NCBI RefSeq assembly: GCF_018904615.1
Contig: NZ_JADCNH010000012.1
Coordinates: 1 to 64,000, forward strand
Reading direction: 5' to 3'
From: Verticiella alkaliphila
Lineage (GTDB): Bacteria; Pseudomonadota; Gammaproteobacteria; Burkholderiales; Burkholderiaceae_B
Length of the DNA stretch: 64,000 nt
The notes beneath the pieces were generated by a model. It was given only the letters and a program-made list of their open reading frames with translations, was not told where the DNA came from and ran no database searches. The position numbers and the translations under genes were made by a program. Positions 44,721 to 53,977 of this stretch are shown piece after piece; positions within the stretch are counted from its first letter, which is position 1, and each line of letters begins with the position of its first letter.

Positions 44721-46637
44721 ATGACTACCCGCATCCTCAATGTCGACGACAGCGACGGCGCCCGCTATGCCAAGGGCCGGGTGTTGCGTCTTGCCGGTTA
44801 TGAGGTGATCGACGCCGCGAGCGGCCAGGAAGCCCTGGACCGTGTGCGCGCGGACGCGCCTGATCTGGTGCTGCTGGACGTGAAACTGCCCGACATCAAC
44901 GGCCGGGAGGTGTGCCGTCGGATCAAGCAGGATCCGGTCACGGCCATGACGCTCGTGCTGCAGACCTCGGCGGCGATGATCGATCTGGAGAGCCGCGTCA
45001 AGGCGCTGGACGCGGGTGCCGATGCGTTCCTGATCGAGCCCATCGAGCCCGAGGAGCTCGTCGCGAGCGTGCGCGCTTTGCTGCGCATGCGTCAGGCCGA
45101 GACGGCCCGCCGACTGGCCGAGAGCGCACGCGACGTGAGCGAGGCGCGCTTTCGCCGGTTCACCGAGGTGCTGTCGGACATCTTCTGGGTGGTGGACCCG
45201 GTGCATCGCACCCTGGTCTACGTGAGCCCGGCCTATGTGTCGCACTGGCGCCATATGCCCGAGCGCTTGCAGCAGGACGTCTTCACGTGGCTAGACGCGG
45301 TGCATCCCGATGACCAGCCCCAACTGCGCGCGCATTTCGAGATGCTCTGCCAGGATGGCACGGCCTACGAGATGGAGTACCGCATGCGCACGGGGGACGG
45401 CGTCGAGCGCTGGGTGGCCGAACGCGGCTTCCGGCTGGACGATCCGCACGCGCCGGGCGTCTTCCAGGTAGCCGGCGTCGCTCAGGACGTGACCCTGCGC
45501 AAGCAGGCTGAACTTGTCATGATCGAAGCCGATCGGCACAAGTCCGAATTCCTGGCGATGCTCTCGCACGAGTTGCGCAACCCGCTCGCACCGATGCGCA
45601 GCGCGGTCGAGCTGATGCTGCTCGCGCAGGAGCGTGGCGATGCGCCTAACCCCCGCGCGCTGGCCATCGTCGGTCGCCAGCTGGATCACCTCTCCAGCCT
45701 GGTGGACGATCTGCTGGACGTCTCCCGCATCAATCACGGCAAGATCGTGTTGCGCCGCGAAGTGCTGTCGCTGCGCACGGTGCTCGAGGCCGCCGCCGAC
45801 ACCGTGCACTCGCTCGTGCAGGCCAAGCGCCATCGTCTGGTCGTGGATCTGCCGGATCCGCTCGTGGCGGTCGATGGCGATCTCACGCGCCTCGTGCAGA
45901 TCTTCGGCAATCTGCTCAACAATGCCGCCAAGTTCACCGAGGAGGGCGGGCGCATCGAGATTGGCCATGCGGTATCGCCCGATGGCACCAGCATCGATGT
46001 GTGGGTGCAGGATAACGGCCCGGGCATTCGTCCGGAACTCGCGCCGCAGGTGTTCGACATCTTCACCCAGGAAGAGCGGCCGCTGGACCGCGCCCAGGGC
46101 GGCCTGGGCATCGGACTCTCACTGGTCAAGCGGCTGAGTCGTCTGCACGGCGGGGACGTGGCGCTGGACAGTGCTGGTCTGGGCCAGGGCAGCCGCTTCG
46201 TGGTGACACTGCCGCTGACGGCACGCGTACCCAAGCCCCTGTCGATCGAGCCCGAACCTGCTGCCGACGGCAATCCACGACGGGTATTGGTGGTGGACGA
46301 CAGCCCGGACACGGCCGAGGCCATGAGTCTGGTACTCAAGGCGCGTGGGCATACGGTCCAGGTGGCCACAGACGGCCGCACGGCGCTCGCCGTGATGCGC
46401 GATTACCGTCCGCAGGCGGTGCTGCTGGATATCGGTCTGCCGGGCATGGATGGCTATGAAGTGGCGCGCCGGATTCGCGGCGACGCCGAGCTGGGCACGC
46501 CCGTGCTGATCGCGGTGACCGGCTACGGCACCGATCTGGACCGGGCGCGGGCGAGCGCCGCGGGGTTCGATCACCATCTGGTCAAGCCCGCGGATTTCGA
46601 CCTGCTCTACCGCATCCTGGACGACGTGCCGGCCTAG
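44721..46637 (+). CDS. Hybrid histidine kinase REC-PAS-HisKA-HATPase-REC
   Basis: A 638-residue soluble hybrid kinase. REC1 (about 1-120; acceptor Asp53 in LLDVKLPD, but the conserved Lys is replaced by Glu in DAFLIEPIEPEE) is followed by PAS (about 135-255; FWVVDPVHRTLVYVSPAY), HisKA (SHELRNPLAP, His283), HATPase (NLLNNAAKFT, DNGPGIRP, GLGIGLSLVKRL) and REC2 (about 515-635; Asp570 in LLDIGLPGMDG, Lys in HLVKPAD). It starts 27 bases after the preceding kinase gene and ends the stressosome run. No DNA-binding output is encoded nearby, so the signal must leave through an unlinked regulator. Confidence 0.93.
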   Translation: MTTRILNVDDSDGARYAKGRVLRLAGYEVIDAASGQEALDRVRADAPDLVLLDVKLPDINGREVCRRIKQDPVTAMTLVLQTSAAMIDLESRVKALDAGADAFLIEPIEPEELVASVRALLRMRQAETARRLAESARDVSEARFRRFTEVLSDIFWVVDPVHRTLVYVSPAYVSHWRHMPERLQQDVFTWLDAVHPDDQPQLRAHFEMLCQDGTAYEMEYRMRTGDGVERWVAERGFRLDDPHAPGVFQVAGVAQDVTLRKQAELVMIEADRHKSEFLAMLSHELRNPLAPMRSAVELMLLAQERGDAPNPRALAIVGRQLDHLSSLVDDLLDVSRINHGKIVLRREVLSLRTVLEAAADTVHSLVQAKRHRLVVDLPDPLVAVDGDLTRLVQIFGNLLNNAAKFTEEGGRIEIGHAVSPDGTSIDVWVQDNGPGIRPELAPQVFDIFTQEERPLDRAQGGLGIGLSLVKRLSRLHGGDVALDSAGLGQGSRFVVTLPLTARVPKPLSIEPEPAADGNPRRVLVVDDSPDTAEAMSLVLKARGHTVQVATDGRTALAVMRDYRPQAVLLDIGLPGMDGYEVARRIRGDAELGTPVLIAVTGYGTDLDRARASAAGFDHHLVKPADFDLLYRILDDVPA

Positions 46638-46702
46638 GCGCGGCGCGCGTCTTCCTCCGGTTCACCCCTGGCGCTACGCCCGGGGCATCCCCTCAGCACA
46701 CC

Positions 46703-47059
46703 TTATTCGGGCAGCAGCGCGTCCACGAGCTCGGCCGGGCGGCAGAGCCGCGTGCCACGCTCGGTCACCACCACCGGGCGGTTCATGAGGATGGGGTGAT
46801 CGAGCATCGCCTGGACGAGTTCCTCGTCGCTCACCGCCGGGTCGTCGAGGCCCAGCTCGGCATAGGGCGGCGCCTTCTCGCGCACGATGGCGCGCACCGG
46901 CTCGCCCGTGGCTGCAATCAGGGCGAGCAGCGTGGTGCGATCCGGCGGCGTCTTCAGGTATTCGATCACCGTCGGCTCGATGCCGCGTTCGCGTACGCGC
47001 GCGATCACCTTGTTGGACGTGCCGCAGGCGGGGTTGTGGTAGATCGTGACGTCGGCCAT
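46703..47059 (-). CDS. arsC: Arsenate reductase, glutaredoxin-coupled type
   Basis: A 118-residue thioredoxin-fold reductase of the ArsC/Spx family. The catalytic cysteine is Cys12 in HNPACGTSNK, the anion-binding region contains IEYLKTPPDR, and the Arg-rich end has PILMNRPVVVTERGTRLCRP. It reduces arsenate to arsenite with glutathione and glutaredoxin. ATG 47059 is chosen over 47065 because AAGGAG lies six bases ahead of it and abuts the other. No arsB, acr3 or arsR is adjacent, so it is a lone reductase rather than part of an ars operon, and it may be a general ArsC-like thiol protein. Confidence 0.88.
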   Translation of the reverse strand: MADVTIYHNPACGTSNKVIARVRERGIEPTVIEYLKTPPDRTTLLALIAATGEPVRAIVREKAPPYAELGLDDPAVSDEELVQAMLDHPILMNRPVVVTERGTRLCRPAELVDALLPE

Positions 47060-47212
47060 GGCCATCTCCTTCAGGGGGGCCGCGTACGATACCACCGGGT
47101 GCCTGGCGGACCCTCAGGATTCCCCTGGGTTTGCGGCGAGATTGTTTGATGCCAAACTATGTAGGTGGGCGCGATAGCCCCCCGCATAACAACAATCTTT
47201 CGGAGACACCCC

Positions 47213-48214
47213 ATGCAAGCGAGTTCCCGACGCGGCGCAGGCCGCCGTACCTTTCTGGCCGTCGCGATCGCGGCCACCTGTGCGGCGGCGTTGCCCACCG
47301 CTCAGGCTGCCGCGGCCGATTGGCCGAACAAGCCCGTGCGCCTGGTCGTGAACTTCCCGCCGGGTGGCGCGGCCGACGTGATGGCGCGCGTCATCGCCCA
47401 GCCGATTTCCGAGGCGATCGGCCAGCCTGTCGTGGTGGAGAACCGCGCGGGGGCCAACGGCAACATCGGGGGCGAATCGGTGGCGCGCGCCGATGGCGAT
47501 GGCTACACCTTTCTCTTCAGTTCGGGCGGCGTGGCCTCGGTCAATCCCCACCTCTATCCGAACATGAGCTTCGATCCGAACAAGGATCTGCAGCCCGTGG
47601 CCGCCGCGGCGCGCATCCTCGTCTTCCTGGTGGCCAACCCCGGTCTGCCCGCACAGGACATCAAGAGCTTCATCGCGTATGCCAAGGCCAACCCGGGCAA
47701 GCTGAGCTATGGCTCGGCCGGCAACGGCAGCTCACCGCACCTCGCGGGCGAGATGTTCAATGCCGCCGCGGGCACCGAGTCCGTCCATGTGCCGTATCGC
47801 GGCGCAGCCCCCGCCATGGTGGATCTGCTCGCCGGTCAGGTGAACTACATGTTCGATCCCGGCATCGGGCTGCAGCATGTGCGCGAAGGCAAGCTGAAGC
47901 TCCTGGCCGTGGGCAGCCCCAAGCGTTCCGGGCTCTTTCCCGATACGCCCACGCTGGACGAAGCGGGCCTGAAAGGCTTCAATGCCGACAGCTGGTTCGG
48001 CTTCTACGCGCCCGCCGGCGTGGACGCGGCCATCGTCCAGCGCATGAACGCCGAAGTGAACAAGGCGCTCGCCGTGCCGAACGTCAAGCAGCGCATCATC
48101 GACTTGGGCGGTGAGCCCGCACCCATGAGCCCGCAGGATTTCGCGGCACGCGCCAAGGAAGACTCCGAGCGCTTCAGTGCGTTGATCCGCGAGCGCGGCA
48201 TCAAGGCGAACTGA
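47213..48214 (+). CDS. Bug-family tripartite tricarboxylate transporter substrate-binding protein
   Basis: A 333-residue periplasmic binding protein with a twin-arginine-like but Sec-type signal (RRTFLAVAIAATCAAALP to QAAAAD). The Bug hallmarks are NKPVRLVVNFPPGGAADV, VVENRAGANGNIGG, YGSAGNGSSPHLAGE and HVPYRGAAP. The Asp residue expected to coordinate the ligand carboxylate via water lies in the AADV segment. GGAG eight bases upstream supports ATG 47213. Its 3' end overlaps the convergent DUF1622 gene by 14 bases. No TctAB is nearby. Ligand unknown. Confidence 0.92.
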   Translation: MQASSRRGAGRRTFLAVAIAATCAAALPTAQAAAADWPNKPVRLVVNFPPGGAADVMARVIAQPISEAIGQPVVVENRAGANGNIGGESVARADGDGYTFLFSSGGVASVNPHLYPNMSFDPNKDLQPVAAAARILVFLVANPGLPAQDIKSFIAYAKANPGKLSYGSAGNGSSPHLAGEMFNAAAGTESVHVPYRGAAPAMVDLLAGQVNYMFDPGIGLQHVREGKLKLLAVGSPKRSGLFPDTPTLDEAGLKGFNADSWFGFYAPAGVDAAIVQRMNAEVNKALAVPNVKQRIIDLGGEPAPMSPQDFAARAKEDSERFSALIRERGIKAN

Positions 48215-48596
48215 GGTCGCGGGGCCGGGTGGCCTCTGGCGGCGGGGCCATCGCGGCATTGCTGTCGTTGGGCCGCCAGGGCCCGCGCCCGGTCAGCTCG
48301 AAGGCGAGGGCCACGCCCAGCACCGTGCGCACCAGCACGATGATCGCAAGAATCAGCACGCTCTCCAGCGTGGGATCGATGATCACCGTGCGGATGATGT
48401 CGCCCGCCACGAGGAATTCCAGGCCTAGCAGCAGGGCGCGGCCCAGGTCCAGGCGATAGCGGCCGAAGGCGTGCGGTTCGTGGCGCGTGCGCAGACAGCG
48501 CCAGGTGGCATAGGCGGCGCCTGCCACGATGATGAAGACCCCGACCAGTTCCAGGAAAAGACCGATCGGTTCGATGAAGCTCAGGAGCAGGGTCAT
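48201..48596 (-). CDS. DUF1622 membrane protein
   Basis: A 131-residue inner-membrane protein with three hydrophobic helices (about 3-27, 51-68 and 76-98), a basic loop between the first two (CLRTRHEPHAFGRYRLDLGRALLLGLEF) and a soluble proline-rich C-terminus. The GRALLLGLEFLVAGDIIRTV segment is characteristic of DUF1622, whose function is not established. It lies 78 bases downstream of the ThDP enzyme on the same strand and overlaps the end of the convergent Bug gene. Confidence 0.85.
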   Translation of the reverse strand: MTLLLSFIEPIGLFLELVGVFIIVAGAAYATWRCLRTRHEPHAFGRYRLDLGRALLLGLEFLVAGDIIRTVIIDPTLESVLILAIIVLVRTVLGVALAFELTGRGPWRPNDSNAAMAPPPEATRPRDLSSP

Positions 48597-48674
48597 GCGG
48601 CGTCCACGTGGGTGCGCCAGACCGGCTCCGGCGCGACGCCAGCTCGTCAGCCAGCGCCGTGCCATCCCTCAGGA

Positions 48675-50234
48675 TCAGCTCGCGATGTCGGCCTGGATGA
48701 GGAAGGGGCCGTTGCCCGCCAGGGCGGCGGCGAGCACGTCCGCAAGGCGCTCCACGGTGTCGGCCCGCTCGGCCTGCACGCCGAAGCCGCGCGCCACGCC
48801 GACCCAGTCGACGCAGGGGTCGTCGAGCATGAGCAGACGCCGTGCGTTCTCGCCAGGCTCGCCGCCGCCCACCTGCGCCATCTCGCCGCGCAGGATGTTG
48901 TAGGCGTGGTTCGCATAGACGATCGTGACCACGTTCAGACGCTCGCGCGCCTGGGTCCAGAGCGCCTGCACGGTGTAGAGCCCACTGCCGTCGGCCTGCA
49001 GGTTCACGACGCGGCGCTCGGGGCAGGCCACTGAGGCGCCCGTCGCCATGGGCATGCCCAGCCCGATGGCGCCGCCCGTGAGTTGCAGGTGATCATGCGC
49101 GGGTGCGCCCTGGGCCAGCGGAAAGAACGAGGCGCCCGAGGTCACGGACTCGTCCACGACGATGGCGTTCTCCGGCAGCAGCCGGGCGACGACGGCGTTG
49201 GCCGTCTGCACCGTGAGGCGGCCCGCCGCCGGCATGTCCGGCAGATGCCGGCCGGGCGTGGCACCCGTGGGTCCATCGGCGGGGATGCGCAGGGCTTCGG
49301 CGAGCGCCTGCAGCGTGTCTTCCAGGGCATGGTCTGCCGTGGCGAGGGCATGCACGTCGCAGCCTTCGGGGGCGAGGCGGCCGGGCTTGCCGGGATAGGC
49401 GAAGAAGCCGACCGGCTCGGTGGGGCCGATGAGGATCAACTGCTCTACTTCCTTCAACTTGGCCACGGCGGCATCGACGGGATAGGGCAGGCGCTCGATG
49501 GGCACGCGACCCACGCCGCGCGCCATGCGCGGATTCGACGTGGCGGCGAGCAGGCGCGCGCCCGTGGCCTGGGCGATGCGGCCTGCGGTGGCCAGGCCGG
49601 CTTCGGTCAGTGCACCGAAGCCCAGCATGAGCGTGGTGCGACGCCCGTTGCGCAGCGATTGGGCGGCGCGGGCGATCTCGCGGGCGGCAGGCATGTCGGC
49701 AGGCTCATCGGACGCGGCGGGAACGCGCGCCGTGTTGCGCGTCTCCGTCCAGGCCGTATCGGCCGGCAGCACGAGCGTGGCGACCTTGCCCTCGCGCGCC
49801 ACGGCGATGGCGTCAGCCGTGTCGCGTCCCACGGTATCGGCGGAGGCGGCGCGACGGACCCAATGCGACATGGGCCGCGCGAGGCTGTCGATGTCGCTCG
49901 TGAGCGGGGCGTCGAGGGCGAGGTGATAGCTCGCGTGATCGCCGACCACGTTGACGATGGGCGAGCGGGCCCGGCGCGCGTTGTGCAGATTGGCCAGACC
50001 GTTCGCCAGGCCGGGGCCCGTGTGCAGCAGTGTGGCGGCAGGCTTGCCCATCATGCGGGCATAGCCATCGGCCGCGCCCGTCACCACGCCTTCGAACACA
50101 CCCAGCACGCAACGCATGCGTGGCTGGCGATCGAGCGCGGCCACGAAGTGCATCTCCGAGGTGCCCGGGTTGGCGAAGCACACGTCAACGTCGTTATCGA
50201 GCAAGGTGGTACAAAGGCTGTCCGCGCCATTCAT
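48675..50234 (-). CDS. Thiamine diphosphate-dependent enzyme, acetolactate synthase-like
   Basis: A 519-residue ThDP enzyme of the acetolactate synthase/benzoylformate decarboxylase superfamily. The N-terminal PYR domain has the catalytic Glu in VLGVFEGVVTGAADGYARM near 53. The central domain is short, and the C-terminal PP domain has the cofactor motif beginning ADGSGLYTVQALWTQARE and ending NHAYNIL (usual start is GDG; here ADG). No acetolactate regulatory subunit is adjacent, so it is likely a 2-oxoacid decarboxylase or carboligase of a catabolic route. GGAG about nine bases upstream supports ATG 50234. It is divergent from a LysR gene 141 bases away, which probably controls it. Confidence 0.88.
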   Translation of the reverse strand: MNGADSLCTTLLDNDVDVCFANPGTSEMHFVAALDRQPRMRCVLGVFEGVVTGAADGYARMMGKPAATLLHTGPGLANGLANLHNARRARSPIVNVVGDHASYHLALDAPLTSDIDSLARPMSHWVRRAASADTVGRDTADAIAVAREGKVATLVLPADTAWTETRNTARVPAASDEPADMPAAREIARAAQSLRNGRRTTLMLGFGALTEAGLATAGRIAQATGARLLAATSNPRMARGVGRVPIERLPYPVDAAVAKLKEVEQLILIGPTEPVGFFAYPGKPGRLAPEGCDVHALATADHALEDTLQALAEALRIPADGPTGATPGRHLPDMPAAGRLTVQTANAVVARLLPENAIVVDESVTSGASFFPLAQGAPAHDHLQLTGGAIGLGMPMATGASVACPERRVVNLQADGSGLYTVQALWTQARERLNVVTIVYANHAYNILRGEMAQVGGGEPGENARRLLMLDDPCVDWVGVARGFGVQAERADTVERLADVLAAALAGNGPFLIQADIAS

Positions 50235-50375
50235 CGTCCGTGTCTCCAAAGAGGTGCCGCGCTCGCGGCGGGTCTCGATCGATGATACAGGAGGGGGGCG
50301 GCGTCATCGGGCTGGCGTGGGGCCGCTCAGATTGGGCCATTCCGCTGTGCGGACGCGTTTTTCTTTGATATTGCT

Positions 50376-51296
50376 ATGGACCTGCGCCAACTCGAATGCT
50401 TCGTGGCCGTGGCCGAAGAACTCCACTTCGGTCGTGCGGCCGTGCGGCTGTGCATGACGCAACCGCCGTTGAGCCGGCAGATCCAGCTGCTGGAGGCCCA
50501 TGTCGGCGTGCGTCTCTTCGAGCGCAGCAGCCGCGTCGTGCACCTCACCGCGGCGGGCCGCCGCTTCCTGCGCGATGCGCGCCATCTGCTCGCCTACGCC
50601 CATCGCGCGGTGCAGCTTGCACAGCGCACCGCCAGCGGCGAGGCGGGTCACATCACGCTGGGCTTCACCGCCGTATCGGGCTATCGCCTCATGCCGGCGC
50701 TCGTGATGCGCGCGCAGCGCATGATGCCCACCCTGGACATCGAGTTGCGGGAGATGGTCTCAGGCGAGCTGAGCCGCCTGCTGCTCACGGGCGAGCTGGA
50801 TGTGGTGTTGAGCCGGCAGATTCCCCGCGTGCCCGACGTGTCGCACTACCTGATCGATCGCGAGCCGCTGGTGCTGGCCATGACGCCGGACTGCGTACTC
50901 GCCGAGCACGCGAGCGTGCCGTTGGAAGCGCTCGATGCGTTTGCGTTCGTGGCCTACGAGCCTGGCGCGAGCCGGTACTTCCATGAACGCATCACCGGGG
51001 CATTCGCCTTGCGCAACGTGAGTCCGCGCATCGTGCAGCGGGCGAGCCAGACGCACACGTTGCTCACGCTGGTGCGCACGGGGCTGGGGGTAGGGATCGT
51101 GCCGGATTCGGCGCGCGAACTGTGCCCGGAAGGCGTGGTATTCCGGCCCCTGCGCCAGGCGAACCTGGTGGCCGATGTCTTTCTGGCGTGGCGCACGGCA
51201 CACGACAATCCGGCGCTCGCGCTGTTCCTCGATCACGTGGTGCGCGGGGCCTTCGATCCCCTGGAGCCGGCGGCCCCAGGGGCAAGCCCGGCCTGA
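50376..51296 (+). CDS. LysR-family transcriptional regulator
   Basis: A 306-residue LysR regulator: N-terminal helix-turn-helix (LRQLECFVAVAEELHFGRAA, then MTQPPLSRQIQLLEAHVGVRLFER) and a two-lobed effector domain (about 90-295; ITLGFTAVSGYRLMPALV, GELDVVLSRQ, LVRTGLGVGIVPDSA). The LHFGRAAxRLxMTQPPLSRQI pattern places it in the CbbR/BenM/CatM-like branch that often controls aromatic or organic-acid catabolism. It is transcribed away from the ThDP-enzyme gene. A hairpin at its stop separates it from the convergent dehydrogenase. Confidence 0.92.
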   Translation: MDLRQLECFVAVAEELHFGRAAVRLCMTQPPLSRQIQLLEAHVGVRLFERSSRVVHLTAAGRRFLRDARHLLAYAHRAVQLAQRTASGEAGHITLGFTAVSGYRLMPALVMRAQRMMPTLDIELREMVSGELSRLLLTGELDVVLSRQIPRVPDVSHYLIDREPLVLAMTPDCVLAEHASVPLEALDAFAFVAYEPGASRYFHERITGAFALRNVSPRIVQRASQTHTLLTLVRTGLGVGIVPDSARELCPEGVVFRPLRQANLVADVFLAWRTAHDNPALALFLDHVVRGAFDPLEPAAPGASPA

Positions 51297-51306
51297 GTGG
51301 CCGGGC
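51286..51306. terminator. Hairpin between LysR and aldehyde dehydrogenase genes
   Basis: Eight-base arms GCCCGGCC/GGCCGGGC (51286-51293, 51299-51306) with a 5-base loop that contains the LysR stop codon. It lies between convergent genes and can act on both strands. Confidence 0.5.
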
Positions 51307-51321
51307 GGTCTACCTGCAGGC

Positions 51322-52908
51322 TCAGGCCTTGGGCGCGACCGGCTGGCCGTCCACCAGGCGCCACACGTCCAGCGGGTTGGCATCCTTCAGCGCGTCCGGA
51401 CGCAGCGCATCTGGCAGGTCCTGATAGCACACGGGGCGCACGAAGCGGTCGATGGCCGAGGCGCCCACGGAGGTGTGCAGCGCGCTCGAAGTCGAGGGGA
51501 AGGGGCCACCGTGCACCATGGCGTGCGAGACTTCCACGCCCGTCGGAAAGCCGTTGGCCAGGATGCGGCCGGCCTTGCGCTCGAGCACCGGCAGCAGCGC
51601 ACGCGCGGCGTCGATGTCGGCATCGTCCAGCTGGATCGTGGCCGTGAGCTGGCCTTCCAGGTGCTCGGCCACGCGGCGCATCTCGGCAGCATCGCGCACG
51701 CGCACCACCACCGAGGCCGGGCCGAACATCTCCGCCTGCAGGGCCTCGTTGCCCAGGAAGCTCTCGGCATCCGTCACGAAGAGTGCGGCACGCGCGGCGT
51801 TCGGGCCTTGGGCTTGCTGGCCTTGCACGGCGCAGGTCACGTTCGCTTGGCTGCTCACGCTCGACACGCCCTGGTCGTAGGCGCGGTGGATGCCGTCGGT
51901 GAGCATGGTGGTGGCCGGCTTGGCGGCCAGGGCTTCGGTGGCCGAGGCCAGGAAGCGATCCAGGCCCGCGCCGGCTTCGGCGATCACCAGGCCCGGGTTC
52001 GTGCAGAACTGGCCCGCACCCATCGTGAGCGAATCCGCAAAGCCGCGCCCGATGGCGTCCGCGCGCGATTGCAGCGCGGCAGGCAGCAGGAAGACCGGGT
52101 TGATGCTGCTCATCTCGGCATAGACCGGGATGGGCTGGGGCCGGTTGTTGGCGATGTTCACCAGCGCCAGGCCGCCCTGGCGCGAGCCCGTGAAGCCCAC
52201 GGCCTGGATGACCGGATGGGCCACCAGCGCCTCGCCCACGGAGCGGCCCGCACCGAAGAGCAGCGAGAACACGCCTTCCGGCATGTCCGTCGCAATCGCA
52301 GCTTTCTGGATCGCCTGGCCGACGAGCTCGGAGGTGCCGAGGTGGGCGCTGTGCGCCTTCACGATGACCGGGCAGCCCGCGGCCAGGGCCGAGGCGGTGT
52401 CGCCGCCGGCCACGGAGAAGGCCAGCGGGAAATTGCTCGCGCCGAAGACGGCCACGGGGCCCACGGGGATGCGTGCCAGACGCAGGTCCGAGCGCGGCAG
52501 CGGCTGGCGCTGCGGCTGGGCCTGGTCGATGGTGGCGTGCAGGTAGTGGCCGTCGCGCAGCACCTGCGCGAAGAGGCGCAGCTGGCCGACGGTGCGGCCG
52601 CGCTCGCCGGTCAGGCGGGCCACGGGCAGGGCGCTTTCGGCGTGGGCACGCTCGATGAGCTCGTCACCCAGGTCGAGAATGCTCTGGGCAATGGCGTCGA
52701 GGAACTCGGCGCGGCGCGTGGGCGACAGCGCGCGGTACGGATCGAAGGCGGCTTGGGCGAGGGCGGCGGCGCGCTCGACCTCTGCCTTGCCACCCAGGCC
52801 GAATTCCGTATCCAGGTGTTGATCGCGGGTGGGGTCGTAGGCGCGCTGGACGCCCTCGGTGCCGCGCACGGCGTCGCGGCCGATGATCATGTTGCCGGTC
52901 AGAGCCAT
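51322..52908 (-). CDS. NADP-dependent aldehyde dehydrogenase, 2-oxoglutarate semialdehyde type
   Basis: A 528-residue aldehyde dehydrogenase of the alpha-ketoglutaric-semialdehyde (2,5-dioxovalerate) dehydrogenase group. It has the [24 protein letters not shown] cofactor segment, the catalytic Glu in [12 protein letters not shown], the nucleophile Cys302 in [10 protein letters not shown], and the long C-terminus typical of the group. Such enzymes finish pentose, hexarate or hydroxyproline routes by making 2-oxoglutarate. It lies 66 bases downstream of a 2-hydroxyacid dehydrogenase on the same strand, with a Bug protein further upstream, suggesting catabolism of a sugar acid. Confidence 0.9.
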   Translation of the reverse strand: MALTGNMIIGRDAVRGTEGVQRAYDPTRDQHLDTEFGLGGKAEVERAAALAQAAFDPYRALSPTRRAEFLDAIAQSILDLGDELIERAHAESALPVARLTGERGRTVGQLRLFAQVLRDGHYLHATIDQAQPQRQPLPRSDLRLARIPVGPVAVFGASNFPLAFSVAGGDTASALAAGCPVIVKAHSAHLGTSELVGQAIQKAAIATDMPEGVFSLLFGAGRSVGEALVAHPVIQAVGFTGSRQGGLALVNIANNRPQPIPVYAEMSSINPVFLLPAALQSRADAIGRGFADSLTMGAGQFCTNPGLVIAEAGAGLDRFLASATEALAAKPATTMLTDGIHRAYDQGVSSVSSQANVTCAVQGQQAQGPNAARAALFVTDAESFLGNEALQAEMFGPASVVVRVRDAAEMRRVAEHLEGQLTATIQLDDADIDAARALLPVLERKAGRILANGFPTGVEVSHAMVHGGPFPSTSSALHTSVGASAIDRFVRPVCYQDLPDALRPDALKDANPLDVWRLVDGQPVAPKA

Positions 52909-52974
52909 GGCAAGAGTCCTGTAGTCGTGAGGCGCGTCAAGGCACAGGGCCCGGCCGCGCGGAAGGTGGAAAGG

Positions 52975-53937
52975 TCAGAACACCGGTGTGACGAGCCGAC
53001 GCTCGTCGAACCAGCCGTCCAGATTGGCGAGAAAGAGGTCCGCCATGGCCTGGCGCGTCTCGTGGGTGCCGCTCGCGATGTGCGGCAGCAGTACCACGTT
53101 GTCCATGGCAAAGAGCGCCTCGGGCACCTGCGGTTCGTGCTCGAACACATCCAGCCCGGCACCCGCGATGCGGCCCGCCTGCAGCGCCTCGACCAGCGCT
53201 GTCTCGTCGACCACGGTGCCGCGTGCCACGTTGATGATATAGGCCTGTTGGCCCAGGGCAGCGAGTACCTCAGCATCGATCATGTGGCGCGTGGCTGCGC
53301 CGCCGGGCACGACGAGCACCAGGTAGTCGCTCTCGCGCGCCAGGGTGACCAGATCCGCCACGTAGCGATAGTGCGCCGGCGCATCCGGGCGCGCACGGCG
53401 GTTGTGATAGGCCACCTGCATGCCGAAGCCCTCGGCCCGTCGCGCGATCTGCAGCCCGATGTTGCCCAGGCCGACGATGCCGCAGCGCTTGCCGCTCATG
53501 CGCTGGCCCAGGCCGAAGCCGGTCGTGGGCCACGCGCCCGAGCGCACAAAGCGGTCTGCCTCGCAGATGCGGCGCGAGACGGCCAGCATCAGCGCGAGTG
53601 CCGTGTCTGCCACGCAGTCGTCCAGCACGCCGGGCGTGTTGCTCACCTGCAGGCCGAGTGCCTTGGCCGCGTCGATGTCGATGGGGTCATAGCCCACGCC
53701 ATAGCTGATGATCGCCTCGAGCGCCGGCAGTTGGGCCATGCGCTCGCGGGTGGCACCGAACCGCCCGCTCGTGGCGATGCCGCGAATAGCCGCGCCATGC
53801 TCGCGCAGGTAGGCGGCCGGATCGTCGATCGTCCAGCCGCGGTGCACGCGGTAGCGGGTCTCGATCTGGGCGATGAGATCGGGGGCCAGGGGGCCGGCCA
53901 TCCAGAGTTCGGGCAAGGAAGTGGGCTGGGTCGTCAT
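52975..53937 (-). CDS. D-2-hydroxyacid dehydrogenase (glyoxylate/hydroxypyruvate reductase-like)
   Basis: A 320-residue NAD(P)-dependent D-2-hydroxyacid dehydrogenase. The nucleotide motif is GIVGLGNIGLQIA, the catalytic Arg is in NVARGTVVDE, the Glu in DVFEHEPQVPE, and the His in LPHIASGTHET. The lid segment ISYGVGYDPIDI matches the glyoxylate/hydroxypyruvate reductase branch. It lies between the Bug gene (upstream) and the aldehyde dehydrogenase, on the same strand, and is probably part of the same catabolic unit. Confidence 0.92.
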   Translation of the reverse strand: MTTQPTSLPELWMAGPLAPDLIAQIETRYRVHRGWTIDDPAAYLREHGAAIRGIATSGRFGATRERMAQLPALEAIISYGVGYDPIDIDAAKALGLQVSNTPGVLDDCVADTALALMLAVSRRICEADRFVRSGAWPTTGFGLGQRMSGKRCGIVGLGNIGLQIARRAEGFGMQVAYHNRRARPDAPAHYRYVADLVTLARESDYLVLVVPGGAATRHMIDAEVLAALGQQAYIINVARGTVVDETALVEALQAGRIAGAGLDVFEHEPQVPEALFAMDNVVLLPHIASGTHETRQAMADLFLANLDGWFDERRLVTPVF

Positions 53938-53952
53938 GCGGTTGTCGGTGAT

Positions 53953-53971
53953 GCCCGGCGCATGGCCGGGC
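53953..53971 (-). terminator. Hairpin between the Bug gene and the 2-hydroxyacid dehydrogenase
   Basis: Seven-base arms GCCCGGC/GCCGGGC with a 5-base loop in the 40-base gap after the Bug stop. It could reduce read-through from the Bug gene to the enzymes. Confidence 0.4.
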
Positions 53972-53977
53972 GCAGGT

